DNA of 64,000 nucleotides from Bradyrhizobium erythrophlei (GTDB lineage: Bacteria; Pseudomonadota; Alphaproteobacteria; Rhizobiales; Xanthobacteraceae), in the NCBI RefSeq assembly GCF_900142985.1, contig NZ_LT670849.1:5224501-5288500 (forward strand). The letters run 5' to 3'. Positions 44,591 to 53,471 of this stretch are shown in pieces. The stretch's first letter is position 1. Each line of letters starts with the position of its first letter. A program made the position numbers and the translations under genes. The notes under the pieces are model-generated. The model was not told where the DNA came from, ran no database searches, and worked only from the letters and a program-made list of their open reading frames with translations.

Positions 44591-44782
44591 TTATTGCAGC
44601 GCATCAGGGAAAGGCGAATTGCTCGGGCCCATGAATTGAGCCATTGCCAAAGCAAATCTCTCTTCGGACAAGCGTTTTTCGACAAGCCGAACTTCTGTCG
44701 AGTTCAGCTTGGATTTCAGCAGCCCTTCGTAGCGCGCGATATTGTTTTGAATGACCTCTAGACGAGCAATTTTTTCGTTCAT
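44591..44782 (-). CDS. Short coiled-coil protein related to 25268-25636 (63 aa)
   Basis: ATG at 44782 after GGGGTGTGG. MNEKIARLEVIQNNIARYEG and STEVRLVEKRLSEERFALAM align with the N-terminal half of the 122-residue protein at 25268; the membrane helix of that protein is absent here. Function unknown. Confidence 0.62.
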   Translation of the reverse strand: MNEKIARLEVIQNNIARYEGLLKSKLNSTEVRLVEKRLSEERFALAMAQFMGPSNSPFPDALQ

Positions 44783-44987
44783 AGCCACACCCCAAAATGA
44801 ACCCACTAAAATACCTTTAAGTGTACGCCGGCTAGTTTTCGTCTTGTAGACGCTGACGTTGGGGGATGAGGAAAGAGGGATTATCCTTCGTCCCGCCACA
44901 AAACGGTGGCGCCAACGCTCGCAACTCCTTCCCGCCGCAAGCAAATTAACAGCGCCTGATTCAGATCGATGTGAATTAGGTTCACAG

Positions 44988-45122
44988 TCAAGTTTGAAGT
45001 TTGTGGCGCGGGGCTCGGTCCCACGCTCCGCGCGGGTTACTAGTCAGGTAAGCCTCGACCGCATGAGCCAAGAAAATGGTAGCGCTAAAAAAAGCAATCA
45101 CTGCGACAAAAAGCTCAAACAT
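44988..45122 (-). CDS. Small 'MFE..HAV' membrane protein (44 aa)
   Basis: ATG at 45122. MFELFVAVIAFFSATIFLAH helix, AVEAYLTSNPRGAWDRAPRH basic tail. Paralogue of 44428-44514, about 500 bases away and on the same strand, with the 63-residue coil gene between them. Confidence 0.58.
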   Translation of the reverse strand: MFELFVAVIAFFSATIFLAHAVEAYLTSNPRGAWDRAPRHKLQT

Positions 45123-45493
45123 TGAACTGCCCAAAAACAACAGTGCGCGACTAACAAACGGAGATATGTCGTCCGCATGCGAATTAAGTAGCCGTAGCTG
45201 GTGGATTAATTCAGTCCGGTTTGGGGCGCCGATACTGATTCCGAGCGGCTGTAGCAGCTCCGACACAGTTCCCTGGGGGAAACGGTGTTCCCGCACCATA
45301 ATTAGAGTGTCCGCCGCACCGGGGCTTGCGCCACGCCATCTGTTCACTCCTGCACAATAGCCGAATTTCAAGGAAGGCGGTGCGCCAGACGATTCGGTAA
45401 TTTTCGAAGGAACACTGGATTGTCAGCGCGATGGCGAAGTGTTGTCACAGTTATGAGGCTGCATGAATCACAGTTCTCTAGTTCAGGGAGTTC

Positions 45494-45673
45494 GTGGTGG
45501 CGTATCGGATTGTCGCAGCAAAAGAAGACGAGACAGTGAGATGGGAGCGCTCGAGCAAACTGATAGCAGTAGCGAAGGCGCGCGTTTGGGTCAGCGAGGG
45601 CTGGGAAGTTGTAATTACTGATGACGAGGGAGACAAGGTGGACCCCGCCGAGTTTGCGGCGCCTCTATCCTAA
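45494..45673 (+). CDS. Small conserved hypothetical protein (59 aa)
   Basis: Tandem GTG codons (45494, 45497) after GGGAG. VVAYRIVAAKEDETVRWERS, SKLIAVAKARVWVSEGWEVV and ITDDEGDKVDPAEF form a clean alpha/beta pattern typical of rhizobial small proteins. Easily missed because of length and GTG start. Function unknown. Confidence 0.68.
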   Translation: MVAYRIVAAKEDETVRWERSSKLIAVAKARVWVSEGWEVVITDDEGDKVDPAEFAAPLS

Positions 45674-45807
45674 GCCTCCCGCCGACACGCTTACCGCCTG
45701 TGGTACTGAGCGAATGCCGACGAATAGGCGTTCGTAAAAGGGCAAGTAGACGTCCCGAGATGGAATCACATAGCTTCCTTACGGGGTGGGCAAAAGAGAG
45801 AAGTCCA

Positions 45808-45903
45808 ATGAGACTCTCGGCCCTTGAGACTGCGTTGCTGACTGCCTGCGTCGTCCTTGCCGTAGTAGTCGCGTACTGGGGATTGAAGATCCTCGCGGCC
45901 TGA
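45808..45903 (+). CDS. Tiny membrane peptide (31 aa)
   Basis: ATG at 45808 with GAGAG upstream. MRLSALETALLTACVVLAVV then VAYWGLKILAA: a single helix. No family recognised. Confidence 0.5.
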   Translation: MRLSALETALLTACVVLAVVVAYWGLKILAA

Positions 45904-46157
45904 AATTCATGCTTAGATGCGTTAGGTAGTTACAAGCTGCGCGTTCGTGGCGAACGCCGCGGGTCTCATGCACCAATGCGTGGCAGAAAAGACTCAGGCT
46001 CGCGATGCACGCTGTCGCAATCTTCAAAGACTCTTGACGGTAATAGGCGACGGACTCAATAGTGGTCCGCAGCAAATCAATCGTTCATGTTGAGTAAGGA
46101 GTGTTCCGGTCTTGCGCGGAGGCGCGGGCCGAAAATGCTATTTGAGCCGACGCCGCA

Positions 46158-46253
46158 ATGGACTTTTTCGCTTATTCGATAGTGGTCACCGCCATGGTCG
46201 TGGTGCTGGTCGAGTGCGGCTACGCTCTTTATCACCTTTTGCTGCTGGTTTGA
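46158..46253 (+). CDS. Tiny membrane peptide (31 aa)
   Basis: MDFFAYSIVVTAMVVVLVEC then GYALYHLLLLV: a single helix. The start signal is weak; supported by composition and the local pattern of similar genes. Confidence 0.42.
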   Translation: MDFFAYSIVVTAMVVVLVECGYALYHLLLLV

Positions 46254-46378
46254 TCGCTGAAGTGTCGTGTTGACGCGATCTGACGACGGCTAAGCACCTT
46301 TCGGCTTGGCTTCTCGGGTTAACCCATTGGTTATTTGTTTGCGGTCATTTGCGCGCTTCCATTCCTCAAGGAGGCACC

Positions 46379-46648
46379 ATGTCTGACGTCACCATTCCCG
46401 GCGGCAAGATTCGCGCGTTCGTCGAACGGATCGAAAATATCGACACCGAACTGCAAGAGTTGAACGAACAGAAAAAGGAAGTATTTGCTGAGGCTAAAGG
46501 TGAGGGGTTTGACGTGAAGATCCTCAAGGAGATCATCAAGCTGCGAAAGCAGGACCAGGAAGAGCGTGACGAGCGCGAGAGCCTGCTTGATCTCTACATG
46601 CGAGCTATGGATCAGGCCGGGCCCCACAAAGTCGCTAAGGCGGCGTAA
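46379..46648 (+). CDS. gapR: GapR-family DNA-binding protein (DUF2312, 89 aa)
   Basis: ATG at 46379 with AAGGAGG seven bases upstream. IRAFVERIENIDTELQELNE, QKKEVFAEAKGEGFDVKILK and EIIKLRKQDQEERDERESLL are the DUF2312 signature. In Caulobacter GapR forms tetramers that clamp overtwisted DNA ahead of replication and transcription and help topoisomerases. Length matches the family. Bradyrhizobia usually carry a chromosomal gapR; whether this is the sole copy cannot be told. It stands alone between tiny genes. Confidence 0.88.
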   Translation: MSDVTIPGGKIRAFVERIENIDTELQELNEQKKEVFAEAKGEGFDVKILKEIIKLRKQDQEERDERESLLDLYMRAMDQAGPHKVAKAA

Positions 46649-46898
46649 GCAAGTAGGGCGGGTTGGCGACAGCGTGACTCGCCCTACGCATGCTCAAAAG
46701 TTTATCTAAGTAGGGTTTACGTCACGCGTCGTGCAGAATGCCGGCTTTCTTTGACTTCCTCGATAATCTTCGCGCTGCACACCTCAAGGTCGCCAGTAAT
46801 GAGACCCCGATGTCCGTCTGGGGCGCGTCCTCGTGAGCGTCATCCAATATCGAGAGTCCTGAGGCGACATTCATCTGTGACATCGGCGCGACCGCTGC
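46649..46898. other. Gene-free stretch
   Basis: Nothing identified between GapR and the convergent membrane-protein gene. Confidence 0.4.
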
Positions 46899-47636
46899 CT
46901 ATTTCGTAGATCGCGAAAGTAGCCGGCTGGCCAGCAACGATCCTGCCAAGAAGACGAAGCCCAGCGTGATTAGTGTCATGCCGGCCGGGGCTGCGATCAA
47001 TTGCCAGTCGTCGGGTACCGCGACGGGTGGACTAGCACTTACTGATGGCTCTGAGAAAGTGGCATTATCCTGATCAAAGGTTGATGCCGCCAAACGCGTC
47101 TCCACGTCGACCGGGCGTGGTGTGGCGCGCGCTGGCACGAGTTGATCGGCCGTGAGCTGGATAGGGCTGGACGCTTCAGACACAGGGGGCGCCGCATCGC
47201 GAACGGCCACGGAAGCTGTGTTGACGACCTCGAGCGCCGACGCGCCCGACTGGGGCGAGGTCGCCGTGACCGCGGCGCTCAACATTTGAGCCCGCGCGTC
47301 CAGAACCCGTCTTTTTTGTAAGGCAGCCTCATTCTCTTCAGCGGTGATGGTAGACCGCTTCGCGGCATCATGACGGATCTGCTTCCTCACCAAAACAGTT
47401 GCCGCGTCGGCCTGGAACCAGCATTTCCGGTGCCCCTCGAGATGATAGACCCAGTGACGCCCGGGCGCCGTGGACTCGCCCGGCTGCAGCACACACTCCG
47501 GTTGGGCCGGAACAGGCGCGGCGGCCTCCTTCGGGGCAAAGTCGAATAAGTCGGTTAAGGGGTTCGAAGACGCAGGCGAGGCCAAGAAACCTGCGAGTAG
47601 AAAAGCCGCTACGCGAAAGCGCCAATGGCCGGACAT
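46899..47636 (-). CDS. Exported protein with C-terminal membrane anchor (245 aa)
   Basis: ATG at 47636. Signal peptide (RFRVAAFLLAGFLASPASS), then PECVLQPGESTAPGRHWVYH and LEGHRKCWFQADAA, whose two cysteines flank a His-rich segment. A charged helix and a long Ser/Ala/Pro/Val-rich disordered region lead to one C-terminal helix (GMTLITLGFVFLAGSLLASR). Layout suggests an inner-membrane protein with a periplasmic body. Its first 33 codons recur as a fragment at 27.5 kb. Similar proteins are common in bradyrhizobia, function unknown. Confidence 0.72.
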   Translation of the reverse strand: MSGHWRFRVAAFLLAGFLASPASSNPLTDLFDFAPKEAAAPVPAQPECVLQPGESTAPGRHWVYHLEGHRKCWFQADAATVLVRKQIRHDAAKRSTITAEENEAALQKRRVLDARAQMLSAAVTATSPQSGASALEVVNTASVAVRDAAPPVSEASSPIQLTADQLVPARATPRPVDVETRLAASTFDQDNATFSEPSVSASPPVAVPDDWQLIAAPAGMTLITLGFVFLAGSLLASRLLSRSTK

Positions 47637-47651
47637 GGAAACTCCGGTGTT
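47539..47651. repeat. 113-base dispersed repeat, copy B
   Basis: Signal-peptide region shared with 27433-27545; two differences in 113 bases. Confidence 0.85.
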
Positions 47652-47898
47652 GCGCCCCACCCGGTATGACCTTCGAACTCGACCTAGGTCGCAATGCGAC
47701 CCCAATTCGGCAGCCTCGGGAATTTATTCGGGCAGAGACCCGGCCTTGATCGCAGCCTTATCGGCAACGGATAGGGTGCTGGCCAACGTATAGTTGAGCG
47801 CCTGGATTTACAGAAAATCAGAAGCAGCGATGCCGGGAATCGGAACAGGTCCACCGCCGTCTGCCGGCTTCACCGGCGCCGCTAGTGCTTTTGGGAGA

Positions 47899-48286
47899 TC
47901 AGGACATGCAAACCCATTGCGTTCGATACATGCCGATCGCATGAGCCGCGCCGCGAGCTAGATCAATCGCAACGCCGCGCGCAAAAAGGCCCGCGATCAT
48001 TTATCGTCACGGTGATAGATCTGCCATTCTCAGGATTAGTAACTGTTACCTGAGACCCGAACGGAAGCGTGCGATGGGCGGCCGTGTACCCGTTGGGATT
48101 AAAGGATAGACCACTTGCAGTCCTTCGCCCCGACACATAGTAGGTCGCGACGGCATTTTGTCCCGCACAATTTCCGTGGGGTCGAGAGTGTGAGAAGAAC
48201 CAAGGAAAGCCGCGGCTGTGAGCTTCCTGAGCAGACGACGCGATCAAAATCGCCGCAATTAGTCCAACGACTGACGATGCGCGCAT
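47899..48286 (-). pseudogene. RlpA-like gene broken by one frameshift
   Basis: ATG at 48286 after CTGGAG; signal peptide (VVGLIAAILIASSAQEAHS), then the RlpA double-psi-barrel core ATYYVSGRRTASGLSFNPNG, YTAAHRTLPFGSQVTVTNPE and ITVTINDRGPF. After GPF the frame ends in CARRCD. Skipping one T (the five A on the + strand, 47983-47987) restores ARGVAIDLARGAAHAIGMYR to a natural stop at 47899. RlpA-like proteins cleave or bind naked peptidoglycan glycans. One indel in a homopolymer: either a fresh pseudogene or a sequencing error. Confidence 0.8.
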
Positions 48287-49127
48287 TGAAACTCCAGCAC
48301 TAACGGCAACTTGCATCTGCGGCGAACGCGAAAATGCAGAGTACAAAAGTTGTAACGATGACCAATGGGATGAAGCCAGAAAACATCTAGTTGTCGTGAA
48401 GGAGAGAGCCGCCTTAGACAACCCGAACCTCACGTTAACGCTACCACACCGTTCCAGATGTAACGTTTGGCCGCGGCATCAAAAGGTATCGTTGCGTCGA
48501 CCCCGACCGGCGATACCCTATTTTCGCGCGCGCCTCGCGCTCAGAATTCGCTCGCGCGATCAGAGGCCGCCGCCACATGTGGCGGCCTCGCCTATAAGAC
48601 GGGAAGAAGATCAAACGATCCCATCGCGCTGAGAGCGATCCCAAGATTAACGGCGAAGAGCGGCGGCCTTGAGAAGCGATGCGATCGACCCACGCGAGAA
48701 CCCGATTGCGAGCTTCTCGATGGTTAAGCAACGCAGATCCGAGATTGAGATTTAACCTCTCGCCGGCGCATCAATCTCAATACGAACATTGCGTTGCAGC
48801 TTCTCGCGGATCTCATAGAACCGAATGACCGGACATTGCCCCCGTCCGGGCGTGCCCCGAGGCGAAGCCGTCAGCGATTTATACTCCGCTCGGCGGCTTC
48901 GTTTTCAACCGGACTTGGCATGCAACCGACCGTGCTTAGCGACGCCGAAGATATGTCCACGGATCCACAGCCTTCATGGGCTGCCGTTTGGCATATCTGG
49001 CCAATCATCATCCCTAAAAGGTCGATCGACGGGACTCTGCTTTGGGGTCGTGTTTGGCGGCGGCATGACGGCCGAAGCTGGATTTACAAGCGACTCGTTG
49101 GATTCGATTATCACCAGTGATAAGGCC
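48287..49127. other. Gene-poor stretch
   Basis: Open frames on both strands, none convincing. A - strand segment near 48755-48840 reads RFYEIREKLQRNVRIEIDAP before a stop and could be the tail of a lost gene. An inverted repeat GAGGCCGCC...GGCGGCCTC lies at 48563-48589. Confidence 0.4.
48563..48589. repeat. Inverted repeat with 9-base arms
   Basis: GAGGCCGCC and GGCGGCCTC around GCCACATGT, whose centre is itself a palindrome. No T-run follows. Confidence 0.5.
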
Positions 49128-49334
49128 ATGAGGCACAACGACTTAAGAGACTTGGCACAACGGTGCAGGCTTATCGCTGGCAAGGCTGACGCCTTCACGA
49201 AGAGGCGATTGCTCAACCTAGCGGCCCAGTACGACGCGCGGCTTGAAGGTCCCACAAAGCAGCCCGGCGCTGCAAATTCGGTATTCCAGAAGCTCTATCC
49301 TGACCGCCAACACGGTGAGAAAAATCTAGACTAA
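49128..49334 (+). CDS. Small helical hypothetical protein (68 aa)
   Basis: ATG at 49128 after AAGG; an ATG at 49065 is possible. MRHNDLRDLAQRCRLIAGKA and FTKRRLLNLAAQYDARLEGP form a helical hairpin of a type very common in bradyrhizobia, where multiple copies per genome occur. Soluble. Function unknown. Confidence 0.65.
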   Translation: MRHNDLRDLAQRCRLIAGKADAFTKRRLLNLAAQYDARLEGPTKQPGAANSVFQKLYPDRQHGEKNLD

Positions 49335-49357
49335 GGTGAGGGCCTGGGACAGCCGCA

Positions 49358-49531
49358 ATGAACGATAGTTCCCTCGAAAATGAGTTCGAGCGCCGAGCGT
49401 CGGAGAGGACTCCGCAGAATCGTGGCGCACTTCTTCGCATCTCAGGGCTAAGAGACCTCTTCGATTTAACCCTGCGGGATGCGTCGGATCGTGGCGTGCC
49501 TCGTCTTCCGGCGTCTCCAAATTTACGTTAA
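49358..49531 (+). CDS. Truncated PilZ-like protein (57 aa)
   Basis: MNDSSLENEFERRASERTPQ, NRGALLRISGLRDLFDLTLR and DASDRGV align with the first 48 residues of the PilZ-like protein at 35667-35951, then diverge and stop before the second half of the barrel. Probably non-functional for c-di-GMP binding, but the frame is intact. Its stop overlaps the convergent gene by four bases. Confidence 0.55.
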   Translation: MNDSSLENEFERRASERTPQNRGALLRISGLRDLFDLTLRDASDRGVPRLPASPNLR

Positions 49532-49992
49532 TCGGTCTTGGTTGTTGAGTTTCGTGCGGCGATTTTTTCCCTCAGATCGTTGCAGATATTGCGGACTTCT
49601 GCCGTCACCTGTGAACAATTTTCAATCTGCTGAAAAACACGCTTCGCTTCCTCGCGGTAGCGACTTGCGGTTTCCTTTAACTCTTCGGTCACGCCGAGCG
49701 CGTTGCGGGTTACGGTCTCGCATTGCTTGACGAGATCCATTAATTCCATTCCCATCACCTCGATCTCTTTTGCCGCGATTTCGTATTCGCGGACAACAGC
49801 CTCCGCAGACAGTTTTCCAATCTCCGTCGCGCCCGCGCTGTGTTCGACATAGTCGGGCATCGCCATAGTTGGCGCGCTTACGGTGGGCGTGGTAGCGTGA
49901 TTTGGCTCATGCACCGGCGGTCTGTTCCGAACCTCCGCCTCGATTGCGCGCTCGATTTCAGTCAAGTGGTCTTTGCCTAACGACCGCACCAT
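49528..49992 (-). CDS. Coiled-coil hypothetical protein (154 aa)
   Basis: ATG at 49992 with AAGGAG eight bases upstream. A disordered Pro/Thr-rich stretch, then AVVREYEIAAKEIEVMGMEL, MDLVKQCETVTRNALGVTEE and REEAKRVFQQIENCSQVTAE form a long coil reminiscent of chemoreceptor or clustering proteins. Conserved in related genomes to my knowledge; function unknown. Confidence 0.72.
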   Translation of the reverse strand: MVRSLGKDHLTEIERAIEAEVRNRPPVHEPNHATTPTVSAPTMAMPDYVEHSAGATEIGKLSAEAVVREYEIAAKEIEVMGMELMDLVKQCETVTRNALGVTEELKETASRYREEAKRVFQQIENCSQVTAEVRNICNDLREKIAARNSTTKTD

Positions 49993-50469
49993 AACTATCG
50001 CTCCTTGTTGGCAATAAATATGAGAAATATCTGCAGATGAATCCTCATGCTTTCGCATCTGGAGCAACAGGACTGTTGAGTTAAGCTTGTTAGTTAAGCT
50101 TTATGCGTGCGGTACAAGTTAATCCGAGAACCATTGCGCGGCTTGGCAGGGCGCCCGCATTCGTGGGCTTCAGGTCGGTGGGGGGTAGGTCATTCCTTTG
50201 CCAACAGTCGACAGCAGACTGGACCCACTAACATCCGCAGGTGTTTTTCGTCTAAGTCGATATTTTGTACGCTAGTGGGCGTATTTTGCAGCCGCATCCG
50301 ACTTTAGGCCGAAAAGAACCGCCTGCTCCGTCGGGTACCTACAGAGTGGAAATCCGGGAGGGGGGTAGTCGAGGATCCGGTTTGGGGTGCGAAGCCGACG
50401 ATCATAGAATGCATAATGACCCGCGGCAGACTGCTGGGTGATTGCCCATATTGTCAGGCAAGCAAGAGG
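49993..50469. other. Gene-free stretch
   Basis: Contains a TAAGCTTGTTAGTTAAGCTTTA repeat-like motif near 50080-50101 (TTAAGCTT twice) and nothing else of note. Confidence 0.4.
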
Positions 50470-51627
50470 TCAAAGCCAAATCTTCAAAATCGCGTTGGGT
50501 AGCACCTTATTTCCACAATCGAACTGCCAAATGTAAAATGACTTATCAAAATCGGAATAGGATATGCCAACTGGTCTGAATGGTAGCTGTGGACCGAACG
50601 CCTGCCAGTGCGCGCCGTGATCCGAAGAGATCATAACATATTGGAAGCTGAGGCTGACGATCCGGCCGTCGGGCAGTTCAATTGGGTGCACGTTCATAAG
50701 GGTGCCGTTTGCAACGGTTGGTCTCCATGTCCAGTTCGAGCCATCGTTGGTTCCCCGCACCATTGAGCCATCCCCGCTCGGCCAGTAAATAGATCCATCG
50801 CTTGCAACAAGTGCCTCTGCGCCGCCGCCTTGGGTTGATACGGAACTCCAAGTCGCCCCTGAATCGTTGCTTTGATAAATACCGCCCGTTCCCCCGCCCC
50901 AGCTTGGAAAGCAGCCGACAAAAAATGTTTTGGAGTTGATCACCAACGGATAACTGGAAAAGGCAGTGCCAGCTGGGAGATTAACTCCCACGTTTATCCA
51001 AGTATTGCCGCCATCTTGTGAGCGATAAACCGTTTGCTTTTGTTCGTGTCCTCCCGCGAGGAGGGTCTGACGAGTTCGATCCGTAAAATCAACGCTGATC
51101 GTGTCGTTGTGACGAGTAGAGCCCAGTGCTCGGAACACGTTGCCGTCATCGTCCGTTCGGTAAACGCCGTTGCCGTTGTAGATACCCGACTCCCAAAACA
51201 CCCCGAGACGCACGGGATCGTAAATGATTGATCCAGTGCGATTGATGACTGTGGCGGAGCCGCCTCCTGACCCGAGTTGATGCCAACTCATTCCACCATC
51301 CCGGCTTCCCCAAAGACCTCGTCGCGCAATGCCGGCGATCATGAGATCTTCATTTGGTTTCGCCGACACAAAGGTCATATTCCCACACTCAGAGGTCATC
51401 CCGGCAAGATTCGAAGTGACGTTCACCCAGTTTCCCGGAGAGGGGGAAAGTCGACGAGCAATGGCGATCGTGCTGGAGCTTGTACGGGGCGTTGTTACTG
51501 GCGGAGACGAATCGGCGGGGTCTGCCGCTGCTTGCCGGCTATAGTCTGTTTGAAGCAGTAACAGTGCGATCAGCCAAAAAGCGCCGCACTTTGTTACAAA
51601 TTGGACTAAAGCAACTCCATGGTTCAT
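50470..51627 (-). CDS. Secreted BNR-repeat (sialidase/VPS10-like propeller) protein
   Basis: 385 residues from the ATG at 51627. A signal peptide (FWLIALLLLQTDYSRQAAA) precedes a beta-propeller with at least five Asp-box units: SRDGGMSWHQLG, YRTDDDGNVFRALG, YRSQDGGNTWINVG, YQSNDSGATWSSV and ISSDHGAHWQAFG. Asp-boxes are structural and occur in sialidases and glycosidases, but the sialidase Arg triad and FRIP motif are not evident, so an enzymatic claim is not justified. Exported, possibly glycan-binding. It is one of the few full-size genes between 33 and 58 kb. Confidence 0.78.
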   Translation of the reverse strand: MNHGVALVQFVTKCGAFWLIALLLLQTDYSRQAAADPADSSPPVTTPRTSSSTIAIARRLSPSPGNWVNVTSNLAGMTSECGNMTFVSAKPNEDLMIAGIARRGLWGSRDGGMSWHQLGSGGGSATVINRTGSIIYDPVRLGVFWESGIYNGNGVYRTDDDGNVFRALGSTRHNDTISVDFTDRTRQTLLAGGHEQKQTVYRSQDGGNTWINVGVNLPAGTAFSSYPLVINSKTFFVGCFPSWGGGTGGIYQSNDSGATWSSVSTQGGGAEALVASDGSIYWPSGDGSMVRGTNDGSNWTWRPTVANGTLMNVHPIELPDGRIVSLSFQYVMISSDHGAHWQAFGPQLPFRPVGISYSDFDKSFYIWQFDCGNKVLPNAILKIWL

Positions 51628-51842
51628 TGTCGCAATCCGCTTCGTTGGAAACATTCGCCACTACCCGTAATTCTGCGCCTCAGGCAACTAACCGACGCTG
51701 GTCCCTACCCAAGTTGTCAAGATCGTGCAAATGCCCCTTACCAACAAAACTCAGCCCGTTGGATTGCTCTACTTTTGGGCGTAATACGGATCCGTCGGCG
51801 GTTTTGATCGGCCACTGACCGAATGATCTTATAACGTCTATC

Positions 51843-52142
51843 TTACAAATCGTCTGAACGGACTTGCTTGAGGCCTGGCGTGTGCCCGGGGCGCGATGGG
51901 GAATAACGCGCACTCGCTCTGGCTGCCGCTTGCGATGGCGCGGAGAAGTAGCACGCAGATACATAGCAGATACATCGGCTCGAGCCGAATTTTGTCAGTT
52001 CGTCACCACTTGAACGCCGACGGGAAAGGGTGAGTCTGTCAATCGCATCGTGGTATGCCTCTTCGATTGTCTGACGCCGTTCGCCGCTGTCGCTCTTCGC
52101 TGCCGCATAATGCGAGAGCCTGATCAGCTCATGCCCCGCCAA
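51843..52142 (-). CDS. Possible small hypothetical protein (99 aa)
   Basis: TTG start. GHELIRLSHYAAAKSDSGER, RQTIEEAYHDAIDRLTLSRR look coding and acid/base balanced; the last 45 residues are less convincing. A GTC preceding the start gives little ribosome-site support. Confidence 0.4.
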   Translation of the reverse strand: MAGHELIRLSHYAAAKSDSGERRQTIEEAYHDAIDRLTLSRRRSSGDELTKFGSSRCICYVSACYFSAPSQAAARASARYSPSRPGHTPGLKQVRSDDL

Positions 52143-52169
52143 GACAATTTCCAGGCCGCAGAGGGGTCA

Positions 52170-52469
52170 TCAGAGCGCAGATGGTGGTTCGGTTTCGCTA
52201 AAGGCAAACAGTTGAGCGCCGAGATCGGCAAAGGTGCGTTGGGCATGCCGGAGGTTTTGCATGGTCTGATCATATTCGCGGATTTGCCGAGAACTGACCG
52301 CCAACTCTCTCGGTCCAGGCAGCGGCGTGTCTCGGAAGGCAAACATCCACTCGCGCGCTTGCTGTCGAAGGCTCCACATCGTTTGGACTGGTCGGCCGAG
52401 CAACTCGATCGTTAACTGTCCCAGAAAGGCGGCAACAGGAATCGCGATCAGGTAGACATACCACTGCAT
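52170..52469 (-). CDS. Small membrane protein (99 aa)
   Basis: ATG at 52469; MQWYVYLIAIPVAAFLGQLT is an N-terminal helix, then IELLGRPVQTMWSLRQQARE and a charged helical body to residue 99. The frame opens at 52481 with a second ATG. Single-pass inner-membrane protein; function unknown. Confidence 0.68.
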   Translation of the reverse strand: MQWYVYLIAIPVAAFLGQLTIELLGRPVQTMWSLRQQAREWMFAFRDTPLPGPRELAVSSRQIREYDQTMQNLRHAQRTFADLGAQLFAFSETEPPSAL

Positions 52470-52928
52470 GTCGCGCTCCAATCAGCTCGACGGTTCAACC
52501 TGGAAATCGTGAACTGGCTCTGTCTTAACTGAGGAGCGGCGGTTGCCATCGCCGCTTGCCGCGCCAATCAACTCTAATAGACCATTACCCGCAAGGCTGA
52601 ATCGATCGAGGTCGGTCGGCCGCTGCGAACTTAGTTAACATCAATGAAGGCGTTTCGGCACAGTCGCCAAAAATACAATACGCTCCAACAGACTTCGATG
52701 GGTGGGGTAGATCTCTAGCAGTGTTGGTTATCTCTAGCAGTGCTTCATACGTGGCTGCGCTCAGCTCTAGAGTACCATGTCTCCATTAACCCTGTGGCAT
52801 ACTGATTGTGCTCACCAGTCCGTCGCGACTCAAAATAGCCTCATAGCTGCACGAAGCCGGTCAAACTTGATGTGGTTGTCTTCTAACGCACTCAAGATCT
52901 TTTTATGTTCAGTTTGAAGAGGCGTTGA
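52470..52928. other. Upstream region of the NYN gene
   Basis: No gene seen. It holds two exact 13-base direct repeats at 52711 and 52730. Confidence 0.45.
52711..52742. promoter_or_regulatory. Two 13-base direct repeats
   Basis: ATCTCTAGCAGTG at 52711-52723 and 52730-52742, 19 bases apart (about two helical turns), 190 bases before the NYN gene. A dimeric regulator site is a possibility. Confidence 0.4.
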
Positions 52929-53465
52929 ATGGCAGAGGGCCGGGGAAAAATCGCGCTTTTCATCGATGGCGCAAATCTTCATGCAACGGCCAAGGCTCTT
53001 GGTTTTGAAGTCGACTACAAAAAATTGCTTCAAGAATTCGGAGATCAAGAAACGCTGCTTCGCGCAATCTATTACACGGCAATTGCGGAGGGTCAGGAAT
53101 TCTCCTCGCTGCGACCGCTGGTCGATTGGCTTGATTACAATGGCTACATGGTGGTGACAAAGCCCACCAAGGAATTCACTGATTCCAGCGGACACCGCAA
53201 GGTCAAGGGAAACATGGGCGTCGAGCTGGCGATCGACGCGTTGGAGTTGGCCGACCACATTGATCGGATGGTACTGTTTTCGGGAGATGGTGACTTCTGC
53301 GCGCTGCTCGCCGCGATGCAGCGCCGTGGCGTCGAGGTTTTGGTCGTTTCGACGATCAGCTGCAAACCGCCGATGATTGCCGATGAACTGCGGAGACGAG
53401 CCGATAGATTTATTGACCTTGTAACCCTTCGAGGCCGTATTGCGCGAGCAAATGAAAGACAGTGA
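52929..53465 (+). CDS. NYN-domain (LabA-like) nuclease-fold protein
   Basis: 178 residues. IALFIDGANLHATAKALGFE carries the first acidic residue of the PIN-like NYN fold; VELAIDALELADHIDRMVLF, SGDGDFCALLAAMQRRGVEV and ADRFIDLVTLRGRI supply the others. LabA/DUF88 proteins are metal-dependent RNases or their relatives. The ATG lies in AGGCGTTGAATGG. Cytoplasmic; substrate RNA unknown. Confidence 0.85.
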   Translation: MAEGRGKIALFIDGANLHATAKALGFEVDYKKLLQEFGDQETLLRAIYYTAIAEGQEFSSLRPLVDWLDYNGYMVVTKPTKEFTDSSGHRKVKGNMGVELAIDALELADHIDRMVLFSGDGDFCALLAAMQRRGVEVLVVSTISCKPPMIADELRRRADRFIDLVTLRGRIARANERQ

Positions 53466-53471
53466 GCAGGC

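Noticed and set aside
50470..51627. Calling the BNR-repeat protein a sialidase
   Set aside because: Asp-boxes are present but the catalytic arginine triad and FRIP motif are not visible.
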